This document shows, piece by piece, positions 17,895 to 26,160 of a stretch of 64,000 bases of DNA. The notes under the pieces were generated by a model. It was given only the letters and a program-made list of their open reading frames with translations. It had not been told where the DNA came from and searched no databases. Both the position numbers and the translations under genes were made by a program. Within the stretch, counting starts at the first letter, position 1. Each line of letters begins with the position of its first letter. Source of the stretch: Bacillus sp. FSL K6-3431 (lineage in GTDB: Bacteria > Bacillota > Bacilli > Bacillales > Bacillaceae_C); the NCBI RefSeq assembly GCF_038002605.1, contig NZ_JBBOCT010000001.1, positions 3,162,001-3,226,000 on the forward strand, written 5' to 3'.

Positions 17895-18833
17895 TTACTT
17901 TCCTTCGATTAATTCTGCCGGAGCATACATTTCAGTACTATCTACGTCTCCTCCACTAAACACCTTGTCTATTTGCCCGATTACAAGGGCTGCCATTCCT
18001 ACAAAGTTTTGTTTTACAGTCGCCTTAATAGGAGATCCCTCTTCAATCATTTCAATGGCCTGGCTATTTCCATCAATACCTGTAACAATGATGTTTTCTC
18101 TCCCAGCAGCTGTAATGGCTTGAGCAGCACCAATCGCCGGCTCGTCCCATCCTGCCCAAACTGCTGTAATTGCGTTCTCTCCCTTATTTGCAAGCAAAAG
18201 GTTTTCCATATGCTGACGTGCACTTTCAATCGGACCTGGAACTTTGATTTCTTGTTCAGTAATCACATTGATCCCGGGATGGCTTCTTAAGATTTCATCC
18301 AATACTTCCGTTCGTTCCAATACTCCAGGGTGAGGGCGATGTGACAATACGATTATATTCCCTTCTTCCCCAATCTGTTCAATTAAGTGTTCAGTAATCA
18401 TTTTAGACATCTCTGAATTATCGCTTGTCGCGTTCATTTTCATTCCTTCAATAAAGCTTGCATCACTTCCGAAAACAGGGATACCTTTATCCTTTGCCAT
18501 TTGTATCTGAGACTTTACTTGATTCGGATCTGTGCTGACAATAACAATAGCGTCCACCTGTGAAGAAATAACATCCTCCATGCGGGAAGCTAATGCTCCT
18601 ACATCACCATTCGTATCAATAATATTTGATGTCCAACCCTTATCTTTAGAAAGGATCTCCAATTCATCAACCATTTGTTTTGTTGTTACAGATGATAAAA
18701 ATGGTGTTAGAATAGCGATCTTCTTACTTTCTTTCACTTCTTTTTCTACTCCACTTTCTTTTTCCGTCTTTCCACAAGCACTTATGACGAGTAAAAGCAT
18801 GATTAAACTAAATATCGTTACTAATTTTTTCAT
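17895..18833 (-). CDS. sugar-binding lipoprotein of the ribose-type importer (RbsB-like)
   Basis: A 312-residue type I periplasmic binding protein. I start it at the ATG at 18833, with GGGGGAA upstream, five codons inside the open frame. The signal peptide ends in the lipobox LLVISACGK. Family features include KKIAILTPFLSSVTTKQMVDE at the start of the mature domain, AIVIVSTDPNQ and VTGIDGNSQAIEMI. It delivers a sugar to the permease; the ligand is not predictable but fits the RbsB/XylF/LsrB group. The 193-base MITE-like element separates it from the SorC gene, so expression depends on read-through or on a promoter in that element. Confidence 0.92.
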   Translation of the reverse strand: MKKLVTIFSLIMLLLVISACGKTEKESGVEKEVKESKKIAILTPFLSSVTTKQMVDELEILSKDKGWTSNIIDTNGDVGALASRMEDVISSQVDAIVIVSTDPNQVKSQIQMAKDKGIPVFGSDASFIEGMKMNATSDNSEMSKMITEHLIEQIGEEGNIIVLSHRPHPGVLERTEVLDEILRSHPGINVITEQEIKVPGPIESARQHMENLLLANKGENAITAVWAGWDEPAIGAAQAITAAGRENIIVTGIDGNSQAIEMIEEGSPIKATVKQNFVGMAALVIGQIDKVFSGGDVDSTEMYAPAELIEGK

Positions 18834-18877
18834 TAAAAATTCCCCCATTTTTTATTCTGTTTTTCCTAAAAGTTCGT

Positions 18878-19070
18878 GTTCAAAAAGGTACCAAATTAGA
18901 AACAAGAAGTTGGAGGCGAGAAGATTTTGAGGATCGGGACTTGCACAAGACGTGCTGGCCTCTGTGTTGCGCACAGGAAGTGAGCGGTCTTAACAGAGGA
19001 TCCTTTTCTTAGAAGTACCTAATTGCCCACGAAGAAATTCGCCGTTTATCATTTGGTGACTTTTTGAACA
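18878..19070. mobile_element. MITE-like element with terminal inverted repeats, 193 bp
   Basis: The left end (18878-18899) reads TGTTCAAAAAGGTACCAAAT and the right end, read inward on the other strand from 19070, reads TGTTCAAAAAGTCACCAAAT; 18 of these 20 bases agree. The interior has no open frame but contains GTGCTGGCCTCTGTGTTGCG and other short inverted stretches. A shortened relative lies at 22738-22813. The right terminal repeat supplies the last codons of the SorC gene (stop at 19049). No transposase is present, so it would be moved in trans. Similar intergenic sequences are, to my knowledge, common in Bacillaceae. Confidence 0.65.
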
Positions 19071-20008
19071 TCCTCTAAAAGTGCTTTAGCAGTTTTCGTA
19101 TCAGTAACTAATATATCTATCCATCCACCACTTAAAGTAGCTTTTATACTAGTTATCTTTCCTTCACCACTAGCGACTGCAATAACAATAGGCACCATTT
19201 TCAAATCGTTTCCCGAAATCCCAATCATTCGGTCGGAAAATGCCGTTGATAGCTGCGTTCCATTCTTATCAAGAAATATTGTACCTATACTTGCTACAAC
19301 ACCCTCCCTTTTTAGAGCCTCAATTTCCTCTTCCTTCATGTTCGTGGACTTCACATGTGTTGCTTCTTTTGAGATCTCACCCACTCCGATTAAGGCTACA
19401 TCTAGCTGCCGATATCGATTCAGCAATTCAGCAATCTCAGGCTCCCTCAATAACGTATCCTTCGTTCCTGCTGAAGTAACAACTGCGGGAGCGTGCAAAA
19501 TCGAGTAACTTCCTTTTGTGCTTTTTGCAATAATGGATGCGTTTGTATTTGCATGCCAGTTAAGCCCTTCCGATCCCCATCCACCTACCAATGGTACGTA
19601 ATAGAGATTTTTTTTCTGCGGATCTTTCACTTCCCGCGCTAAGGATGTAATTGATTTTCCTGCCATTACACCTACTGTATCTCCACTTTTTATAACGTTT
19701 TCAAAAACAGTAGAAGCAGCTTTAGCAATCAAAACATCTGTCATTACTTCTTCCATAGCAGGTACGTTCACTACAATGGCATCTCGTAATTTGAAACATT
19801 TTATTAATTCTTCCTCAAGGGCAGACTCGTCACTAAGGGGATTTCTGATTTTAATCTCGACTATTCCTTCGGATTTAGCAGATGAAATCATTCGGCTCAC
19901 TTGAGAACGAGATATTCCATATTTACTCGCTATCTCTTGCTGGTTTAAGCCCTCCATAAAATATTGCTGACTGACTTTCACTATTAGTCTAAGACGCTCA
20001 TTATCCAC
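19049..20008 (-). CDS. SorC-family sugar-responsive transcriptional regulator
   Basis: A 319-residue regulator. The N-terminal helix-turn-helix is EIASKYGISRSQVSRMISSAK (about residues 22-42) and the rest is the sugar-phosphate-sensing SorC/LsrR/DeoR-like domain with GVMAGKSITSLAR and ALIGVGEI. I start it at the GTG at 20008, five bases after AGGGGGG; the frame is open to a TTG at 20047 but that lacks a ribosome site. It heads the importer-kinase operon and most likely senses a phosphorylated intermediate made by the FGGY kinase, as LsrR senses phospho-AI-2. Its last codons (VQKVTK) lie inside the terminal repeat of the MITE-like element, so the natural C-terminus may have been changed. Confidence 0.9.
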   Translation of the reverse strand: MDNERLRLIVKVSQQYFMEGLNQQEIASKYGISRSQVSRMISSAKSEGIVEIKIRNPLSDESALEEELIKCFKLRDAIVVNVPAMEEVMTDVLIAKAASTVFENVIKSGDTVGVMAGKSITSLAREVKDPQKKNLYYVPLVGGWGSEGLNWHANTNASIIAKSTKGSYSILHAPAVVTSAGTKDTLLREPEIAELLNRYRQLDVALIGVGEISKEATHVKSTNMKEEEIEALKREGVVASIGTIFLDKNGTQLSTAFSDRMIGISGNDLKMVPIVIAVASGEGKITSIKATLSGGWIDILVTDTKTAKALLEDVQKVTK

Positions 20009-20042
20009 TGAATCCCCCCTTGCTGGGTTACGTGCACGTTTG

Positions 20043-20054
20043 TTCAACGTTGAA
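20043..20054. promoter_or_regulatory. palindrome upstream of the SorC gene, possible operator
   Basis: TTCAACGTTGAA is a perfect 12-base palindrome 35 bases before the SorC start. A looser one, TTTCAATTTACACTGAAA, lies at about 20074-20091. Either could bind the SorC protein; a cre site is excluded because the outer bases do not fit. This is inferred from position and symmetry only. Confidence 0.4.
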
Positions 20055-20208
20055 TTAATGTTTATTTCATATTTTCAATTTACACTGAAATTATTTTAAT
20101 GTCAATAAAAACATAGACTTTATTCCTAGGAAAATAGGTGGTAAAAGTAGAATAGCATACAACCAAACCGCTCATTTTCGAGAAGAATTTATACTTAAAT
20201 AGAAATAA

Positions 20209-20247
20209 AAAACGAGACATCCCAGAGCACCTAAGATGTTTCGTTTT
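20209..20247 (-). terminator. terminator of the TPR lipoprotein gene
   Basis: On the minus strand AAAACGAAACATC pairs with GATGTCTCGTTTT with one mismatch, followed by a T-run (TTTTTTATTT). It lies 42 bases past the stop of the lipoprotein gene. Confidence 0.75.
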
Positions 20248-20288
20248 ATTTTTATTACTTTAGTACTATACTTTGTGTAATTAAACCC

Positions 20289-21257
20289 TTATGGAAGCTC
20301 ATAGTATCCATCATAAACAGCATTTGCCTCTTCCTTAGATACCCGTTTATAATATTGGCCGTCAGGAAACTTTACCATATCTTTATTAGATACATCATAC
20401 TTTGTTGAACCTTCTTCGAATGACAGTTCAATTTCCGTACTACTTAAATGACTAATATTGATTATTTTAGTATTTGTGATATGGTCTGAATTAGCTAAGG
20501 CACATGCCGCCAATTCAGCAGTAATATGACAAGCCATTGTACCGTTAAGCCAATACCCACCAAGGGCCCCTATATCCTTTGAGGCCGCTTTTTTCTCCTC
20601 AGCTGCTTTTAGTTCAGCGGCCTTTTTCTCAGCTTCTGCCTTTAGTTGGGCTGCTTTTCTTTCTAACTCGGCTTGCTTTTCTTTTTCAATCTTTGCTTCT
20701 GCAACCGCCTTTTCCTTAGCTATAACCACTTCACCTTTGAAGGTTTCTACATTTTTTTTCATTTCAGTATGAAGTGGGTGGCTTAAATCCTGCTGTAATA
20801 GTGTTTCAAGTGTCTGAATGGACTCGTCATACGCTTGCTCGTTTAATTTCTTCTTTGCATCTTCAAAACTAGCTAAATATTCGCTTTCCTTGGATTTTAA
20901 TGCTTGAATTTTTTCCCGCATTAGTTGAGCTTGTTCTACTAACAGATCAGACCCTTCCTCGACCTTGATCACTTTACCTAAAAGTTTCGATGCGTTATCT
21001 ATATTACCATCTGTTAATTCCCTATCTGCTTCTTGGATTTGTTGTGTTTGCTCTAATAATATACTTGCTTGAGCATCATCCGGCCTTTCTTCTAATGCCA
21101 TTTCAAAGAAACCTTCTGCTTTAGCAAATTCCTCTTTTTCAATTCGCTCCAGTCCTTTTGCCATCATCTGTTCATATGCCTCATTACTTTGCGAACAGCC
21201 TATTAGTGCTAATGATAAACCTAGTATTATACTAATAAATTTAAATTGCTTTTTCAT
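20289..21257 (-). CDS. lipoprotein with TPR-like repeats and an alanine/lysine/glutamate coiled coil
   Basis: A 322-residue cell-surface lipoprotein of unknown role. The signal peptide ends LSLALIGCSQS, giving a lipidated cysteine at residue 21. Residues about 28-175 form helical repeats of the TPR kind (for example AEGFFEMALEERPDDAQA). Residues about 175-225 are a continuous coiled coil rich in EKKAAELKA-type heptads, probably a rigid stalk. A globular C-terminal domain of about 95 residues follows, with two cysteines (MACHITAELAACAL) that could pair. GAGGAG precedes the start. The gene is monocistronic with its own terminator. I do not recognise the C-terminal domain. Confidence 0.75.
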   Translation of the reverse strand: MKKQFKFISIILGLSLALIGCSQSNEAYEQMMAKGLERIEKEEFAKAEGFFEMALEERPDDAQASILLEQTQQIQEADRELTDGNIDNASKLLGKVIKVEEGSDLLVEQAQLMREKIQALKSKESEYLASFEDAKKKLNEQAYDESIQTLETLLQQDLSHPLHTEMKKNVETFKGEVVIAKEKAVAEAKIEKEKQAELERKAAQLKAEAEKKAAELKAAEEKKAASKDIGALGGYWLNGTMACHITAELAACALANSDHITNTKIINISHLSSTEIELSFEEGSTKYDVSNKDMVKFPDGQYYKRVSKEEANAVYDGYYELP

Positions 21258-21382
21258 CCAATTAATCTCTCCTCATATCTTTATAGATATATCGGTATTT
21301 TATCGGAAAGCATACCGAGATATCTCCCCTTTCAGTGACAACTTTCACTACTAAATTCATACCACAATCTCGGCAAATAGAA

Positions 21383-21406
21383 AAGCCCCATTGCATTATG
21401 CAAGGG
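21383..21406 (-). terminator. terminator of the M20 hydrolase gene
   Basis: On the minus strand CCCCTTGCATAATGCAATGGGG folds into a near-perfect hairpin and is followed by CTTTTCTATTT. It is 24 bases past the gene stop. Confidence 0.65.
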
Positions 21407-21429
21407 GAAGGGGTCTGATATTGCATCTA

Positions 21430-22662
21430 TTATCTAGATATCATTGTTAACACTGTATCTAAGAGAACATTTACTCCTTTTTCACAATCCTCCCAAGTCG
21501 TACATTCTTCCTCACAATGGCTCTTTCCGTTTATACTGGGAATAAACACCATCGCTGTGGGTAGCATATTTGCCATGAATTGAGCATCATGCCCAGCACC
21601 ACTTACCATTCTTTTATTGGAGTATCCTAATGACTCTGCGGATTGCTCTAACTGTTGACAAATTGCTTCGTCGAACCAAACTGTATCACGGCCCCAAAGT
21701 TTCGTAACCCTTACCTCACAGCCATCTTTTAAGGAAAATCGGGGAAGACCCTGAATAATTTCTTCTACTTCGACGATGACCTCTGGATTTTTATGCCTGG
21801 CCTCCAAGGAAAAAATAACTTTATTCGGAATCACTGTATGGATGCTCGGAGATGCATTGATCCTACCGATCGTGTACACTAAATCACTCTCTAAGGAGCC
21901 TAATCTATTACGTATTTCAGTTATTACGTTATTCGCCGCAAATAGCGCATCTTTTCTCATATTCATTGGTGTCGTACCCGCATGATTAGATTCACCTAAT
22001 ATTTCAAGCTCATAACAAACCATTCCAACAACACATTCCACAATACCAATTGAAAGGGATTCCTTTTCAAGGATTGGCCCTTGTTCTATATGCAACTCTA
22101 TTAATGCTATACCTTCTTGTAAACGATTCGCTTCTTTACCCATGTATCCGCTAGCATTCAGTGCTTGCCCAAATGTTATTCCCTCTGAATCTACTTTGTT
22201 CATCATAACATCCTTCTCAAATTTACCTGAGATTACACCCGATGCCATCATGGAAGGCTCAAATCGAGCACCCTCCTCATTTGTAAAATTGACAATCGTA
22301 ATTGGTATGGAGGGTTTAATACGATGGTCGACCAATGTTCTAACCACCTCTAGACCAGCTAATACACCCAATACTCCATCAAATCGTCCACCCTTTTTTA
22401 CTGTATCTAGATGCGAACCAATTATAATTGGAGGTTTGCTTTCTGTACCTTCAAGCGTTGCATACATACATCCCATATCATCCATCTTGACAATTAAACC
22501 AAGTTCTTCACAACAAGAACTAAAATAATCTCTAACTAAACGATCTTCTTCCGATAGGGACAATCGGGTGACACCATTATTTTCTGTACGTCCGAAATCA
22601 GCAAATCGCTCAACCTCATCCTTCAATCTTTCCCCATTGATCAATACCTTTTGCCTTTGCAT
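21430..22662 (-). CDS. M20-family amidohydrolase (N-carbamoyl-L-amino acid hydrolase / allantoate amidohydrolase type)
   Basis: A 410-residue zinc amidohydrolase of the beta-ureidopropionase/AllC group. Metal-ligand motifs are GSHLDTVKKGGRFDG (about 80-95), NFTNEEGARF (about 125), IELHIEQGP (about 190) and GAGHDAQ...GKSHCEEE near the C-terminus. The dimerisation lid domain contains the conserved GESNHAGTTPMNMRKDA. The start is the ATG at 22662, preceded by AAGGAG. These enzymes release carbamate from N-carbamoyl amino acids or allantoate. With the Hyu-type genes 8 kb away and purine genes nearby, a role in ring-nitrogen breakdown is plausible, but it is not in either operon. Confidence 0.88.
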   Translation of the reverse strand: MQRQKVLINGERLKDEVERFADFGRTENNGVTRLSLSEEDRLVRDYFSSCCEELGLIVKMDDMGCMYATLEGTESKPPIIIGSHLDTVKKGGRFDGVLGVLAGLEVVRTLVDHRIKPSIPITIVNFTNEEGARFEPSMMASGVISGKFEKDVMMNKVDSEGITFGQALNASGYMGKEANRLQEGIALIELHIEQGPILEKESLSIGIVECVVGMVCYELEILGESNHAGTTPMNMRKDALFAANNVITEIRNRLGSLESDLVYTIGRINASPSIHTVIPNKVIFSLEARHKNPEVIVEVEEIIQGLPRFSLKDGCEVRVTKLWGRDTVWFDEAICQQLEQSAESLGYSNKRMVSGAGHDAQFMANMLPTAMVFIPSINGKSHCEEECTTWEDCEKGVNVLLDTVLTMISR

Positions 22663-22737
22663 CTTAACACTCCTTTTTAAATATTCAATATATTCTAAAG
22701 GGCATAACATCTTTTTTGTTAATCAATGCAATTTTAT

Positions 22738-22813
22738 CTTCGAAAAGAAGCCAATTAATAAACGACGAATTTCTTCTTTGCTGATTTTTTCTAATTTGGC
22801 ACATTTTTGAACA
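22738..22813. mobile_element. shortened copy of the MITE-like element, about 76 bp
   Basis: The left part TCGAAAAGAAGCCAATTAAT followed by AAACGACGAATTTCTTC corresponds to the right end of the 18878-19070 element, and the right part TCTAATTTGGCACATTTTTG followed by AACA corresponds to its left end. The middle is missing, as in internally deleted MITEs. The rest of 22663-23094 shows nothing else. Confidence 0.5.
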
Positions 22814-23094
22814 CGCACTTCTAATTGGTCTAGTTATAAGAAAAGCACAACAGGTATTTCCCACTAAATAATGTATACGCAGAACTTGGAAGCATTAATC
22901 CAAACTTTATCTTCTTTATTCATATAATCATGGGTTAAAACAATTATATACCATTTCCTTTCTCTGTCATTGGACAAAACATAAAATCAAACACATATTT
23001 TTATGGATAGTTTGTATGATTGATACTTGTATCGAGCTACTCTCATATTCCTGAATACATGACTTTACCTTTAAGTGCGTGTTCCGCTTGAAAT

Positions 23095-23463
23095 TCATAC
23101 TCGCTGACGATCCAAAATCTCTTTTAGTACAACAGCCTGATTGTGTTTTTTATCCTTTGCCCCATAAACTAACGTCACATGTTTTCTATGATCAATCACA
23201 AGTTTTTTTAACTCTTTCAATTGATCCTTTTTCTCTTCCTCCGATCGTAGCTCTTCTTTATATCTACTTTTGAACTTATCGAATTTATCTGGATCATGAT
23301 CGAACCACTTACGTAATTGTTCAGAGGGCGCCACTGTTTTCATCCAATGTTCAATATTTAACATTTCTTTTGAAATGCCTCTTGGCCATACTCTGTCAAC
23401 AAGTACCCGCACACCGTCATCGCTCGAAACTCCTTCATAGGCACGCTTCATTTTTACTGGCAT
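23095..23463 (-). CDS. DUF488 family protein (YeaO-like)
   Basis: A small cytoplasmic protein of 122 residues. The family hallmark is the N-terminal [20 protein letters not shown] followed by PRGISKE, and a later THE-type core is replaced by [15 protein letters not shown]. No reaction is established for the family; automatic names such as uroporphyrin methyltransferase are unreliable. I take the ATG at 23463, with AAGGAAG nine bases upstream, over an ATG ten codons earlier that lacks a ribosome site. It stands alone. Confidence 0.82.
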   Translation of the reverse strand: MPVKMKRAYEGVSSDDGVRVLVDRVWPRGISKEMLNIEHWMKTVAPSEQLRKWFDHDPDKFDKFKSRYKEELRSEEEKKDQLKELKKLVIDHRKHVTLVYGAKDKKHNQAVVLKEILDRQRV

Positions 23464-23858
23464 TAGAAGCCACTTCCTTTCTTCTATTTCCATGGCGTAT
23501 AAACATCTTTTCCCTCATTCATCGTAATCATAAACTAAGTGGATTGATATTAGTCGATTTTGGATTTTGGTAATACATAAAAGCAATCCTATTTTGAAGG
23601 ATAATTTACCCACTTATAATAAATAATAATACAAGCTCCTTAAAAATTCCGATATCAATGCAGGACTATATGAAGTTAGTCTCTTCTTTTTAGTTATGCT
23701 GAATTTTAAAGATCATTCATTAAAGCATTATTTCTATGATAAATGCAGAACTTTTTAGAAAAGTGCAGATTTTTAAAGGCAGAAAGCAAGACATACCCAA
23801 TTATGAGGGTTGATACATGCTGTATTACTTTGATATATTAATTAATAGCAAAATAGGA

Positions 23859-23876
23859 TTGTGAATAAATACACAA
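23859..23876. promoter_or_regulatory. inverted repeat just upstream of the NCS1 permease gene
   Basis: TTGTG and CACAA flank an eight-base centre at 23859-23876, four bases before the ribosome site of the permease gene. It could be an operator or a leader hairpin. Nothing else identifiable was seen in 23494-23858. Confidence 0.3.
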
Positions 23877-23894
23877 TAATAGGAGTTGATAAGT

Positions 23895-25292
23895 ATGCGG
23901 TCTGTCCATGATACAGATCACAGTATGGATGAGGGGAAGGATGATTATTCATTAGATAGGGTACCACGACAACATAGGAATATGGGATGGTTAAGCATAA
24001 CCAATATTACATTTGGTATAGCAACAGCCATTTTCTATTTTCAAATGGGAAGTGTGATGGCGCTTCAATTCGGAGCAATTAATGCTATTATATCAGCCAT
24101 TTACGCAATCATTGTAGCCGGAATACTGGGAACATTCATTGCTTACTTTTCGGCAAAGTCAGGTATGAATGTAAATTTATTATCCAGAGGTGGAGGATTT
24201 GGTTATATTGGTGCATCATTAACCTCGTTCATTTATGCAACAAACTTTATTATGTATTGTGCGTTTGAAGGCTTAATATTAGTTTCTGCCGTCCACGCGT
24301 TTTTCCCCACTATACCAGAATGGGTATTAATTATTTTCTTCGGAACAATTGTGATTCCTTTAAATTGGTTTGGTATAAAACAACTCGATAAATTACAAAA
24401 ATGGTCTTTACCGCTCTTCGGTATTTTTTTAGTAGCGGCAATCGTTATGTCCACATATAAAACATCTGTCTACGAAGGAAGCTTTTGGACGTATATGCCT
24501 GAAGGCGTACAAGTAGGAGGAACAGCTTTACTGATGTGTATAGGAATGCATCATGGTATTATGGGTCTAACAGCTCTTCTTGCTTCTGATTATTCCCGTT
24601 TCCTTAAACCAAAAGATATCAGAATAGGCTCCGTGGCCATTGGGTTTATTCCGCAAATTTTCTGTTTTGGAATCATGGGCGGTCTTGGTATATGGTTTGG
24701 CGTTCGTTTAGGTGAACCGAATCCAGGCGTTTATATTGTCCTACTCCTAGGCATTTGGGGGGCATTATTTACTATGTTAACGCAAATTAGAATTAATGTG
24801 ACAAATATATATAGCGGTTCCTTATCACTGGCAAGCTTTTTTGAAAATGTTTTCAAATTTAAGCCGAGCAGACGTTTCTGGGTTGTTATAACCGGCGTAT
24901 CCGCAATGGTATTAATGCTAGGCGGCATCGTAGATCATTTAGATACTGCAATGACATTCCAAGGGGTATTTTTATTGACTTGGGCAGCAATATTAGTCAG
25001 CGATGCTTTGATCGTCAAGAAATTATTGAAAATTGGTCCTCGTTATTATGAAGCTAGGCAGGAGTATTTGTATAAATGGAATCCCGTTGGAGTAGCATCC
25101 TTGCTTATAGCAAGTGGTTTGGGTACGATAGCTGCATTAGGGTATATGGGAACTTTCTTACAAAGTACTGCGGCATTTTTCGCTGCGATTCTAGCAGCAT
25201 TACTCACAGTTATTCTGGCTATTTTCACGAAAGGTAAATATTATCTCAAAAGTGAACCTAATGACATTCCAGAAGAAGACTTTATTGCATAA
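23895..25292 (+). CDS. NCS1-family cytosine/purine or related permease
   Basis: A 465-residue membrane protein with about twelve hydrophobic segments, of the CodB/purine-cytosine permease family. The N-terminal region has VPRQHRNMGWLSITNITFGI before the first membrane segment and the later LTQIRINVTNIYSGSLSL matches the family region around TM8. It imports a nucleobase, hydantoin or a similar small ring compound in symport with a cation. AGGAG nine bases before the ATG at 23895 fixes the start. It is a single gene with its own terminator; no catabolic enzyme is adjacent. Confidence 0.88.
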   Translation: MRSVHDTDHSMDEGKDDYSLDRVPRQHRNMGWLSITNITFGIATAIFYFQMGSVMALQFGAINAIISAIYAIIVAGILGTFIAYFSAKSGMNVNLLSRGGGFGYIGASLTSFIYATNFIMYCAFEGLILVSAVHAFFPTIPEWVLIIFFGTIVIPLNWFGIKQLDKLQKWSLPLFGIFLVAAIVMSTYKTSVYEGSFWTYMPEGVQVGGTALLMCIGMHHGIMGLTALLASDYSRFLKPKDIRIGSVAIGFIPQIFCFGIMGGLGIWFGVRLGEPNPGVYIVLLLGIWGALFTMLTQIRINVTNIYSGSLSLASFFENVFKFKPSRRFWVVITGVSAMVLMLGGIVDHLDTAMTFQGVFLLTWAAILVSDALIVKKLLKIGPRYYEARQEYLYKWNPVGVASLLIASGLGTIAALGYMGTFLQSTAAFFAAILAALLTVILAIFTKGKYYLKSEPNDIPEEDFIA

Positions 25293-25440
25293 GCGTTCTC
25301 GATTATTAATATTACTTTTCGCTAATCAAGAGCCTACCGCCTAATATTTTATTCCGTCCGGTGCGTTTCTAAAAGTTGTGATTCACATTACAGTTGGCTT
25401 CACACGCTTTGCGTTCAACTGAAAGTTTTTTCTATAAGTA

Positions 25441-25470
25441 AAAGACGAGAGAAGCGCCTCTCGTCTTTTT
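25441..25470 (+). terminator. terminator of the NCS1 permease gene
   Basis: AAAGACGAGAG and CTCTCGTCTTT pair around AAGCGC and are followed by TTATCTTT. Between it and the gene a weaker CAGTTG...CAACTG pair is seen at about 25393-25423. Confidence 0.75.
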
Positions 25471-25550
25471 ATCTTTAATACTTTATTACCACCATTTTCA
25501 AACAAAAACAAAAAACCTCGATTAACTGTCGCGCCAAGTTTCTTATATCT

Positions 25551-25988
25551 CTAATGACTTAGATGATTATCTCCGCTTGGCTCTGAAATTTCAGTTAGGG
25601 CTGCTTGCGCTTGCTCATCTGTTAATTGGCGTACTGCAAAATCTCCGAGTGCTACTATTCCCAATAATTTTCCTTCTTCCACTACAGGTAACCTACGGAT
25701 TTGATGCTTCGCCATTAGCTCAGTCGCTTCTCGGGTATCTATTTCGGGTTTAATTGAAATTAAATTACTACTCATTATTTCTTCTACTTTTGAAGATGGT
25801 GGCTTTTTTTCAGCAATACAGCGAAGAACGATGTCACGATCCGTGATCATACCGACTAACCGTTCATTATCAATAATCGGTATCGATCCGACATTTTCTT
25901 CTTTCATTTTAACAGCTACTTCAAAAATATTATCTAATAAAGAACATACTTCTACTTCTGTAGACATTAAATCACGAACTTGTGTCAT
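25551..25988 (-). CDS. two-CBS-domain protein
   Basis: A 145-residue cytoplasmic protein made of a CBS pair: residues about 5-65 (VRDLMSTEVEVC ... VGMITDRDIVLRCIA) and about 70-130 (VEEIMSSNLISI ... LLGIVALGDFAVRQ). Such stand-alone pairs bind adenine nucleotides and act as energy or redox sensors. AGGAGG seven bases before the ATG at 25988 sets the start; the frame is open 53 codons further but those residues are not CBS-like. The purine genes begin 172 bases upstream on the same strand, behind a terminator, so a link is only possible. Confidence 0.9.
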   Translation of the reverse strand: MTQVRDLMSTEVEVCSLLDNIFEVAVKMKEENVGSIPIIDNERLVGMITDRDIVLRCIAEKKPPSSKVEEIMSSNLISIKPEIDTREATELMAKHQIRRLPVVEEGKLLGIVALGDFAVRQLTDEQAQAALTEISEPSGDNHLSH

Positions 25989-26098
25989 GTATTTGCCTCC
26001 TACTAATAGTACTTGAGGATTACGCAGGACGTTCCCCCATAATGTATGTTGCCTTCTTAGTATTAAATTATACAATGAATAGCCAGCTTGGTTTTTCA

Positions 26099-26130
26099 TA
26101 AAAAACCGGTTAGGACGTGTCCCAAACCGG
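26099..26130 (-). terminator. terminator of the adenine deaminase gene
   Basis: On the minus strand CCGGTT, then GGAC, pair with GTCC and AACCGG across a short loop, followed by a six-base T-run. It is about 31 bases beyond the gene stop. Confidence 0.75.
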
Positions 26131-26160
26131 CTAATTATTCCTTCCATAAAACTTGTTAGT

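Noticed and set aside
20043..20054. cre site upstream of the SorC gene
   Set aside because: The palindrome is centred on CG but the outer TG/CA bases do not fit, so it is kept only as a possible SorC operator.
25551..26147. Longer start for the CBS protein at 26147
   Set aside because: The extra 53 residues have no CBS character and no ribosome site, while AGGAGG precedes the ATG at 25988.
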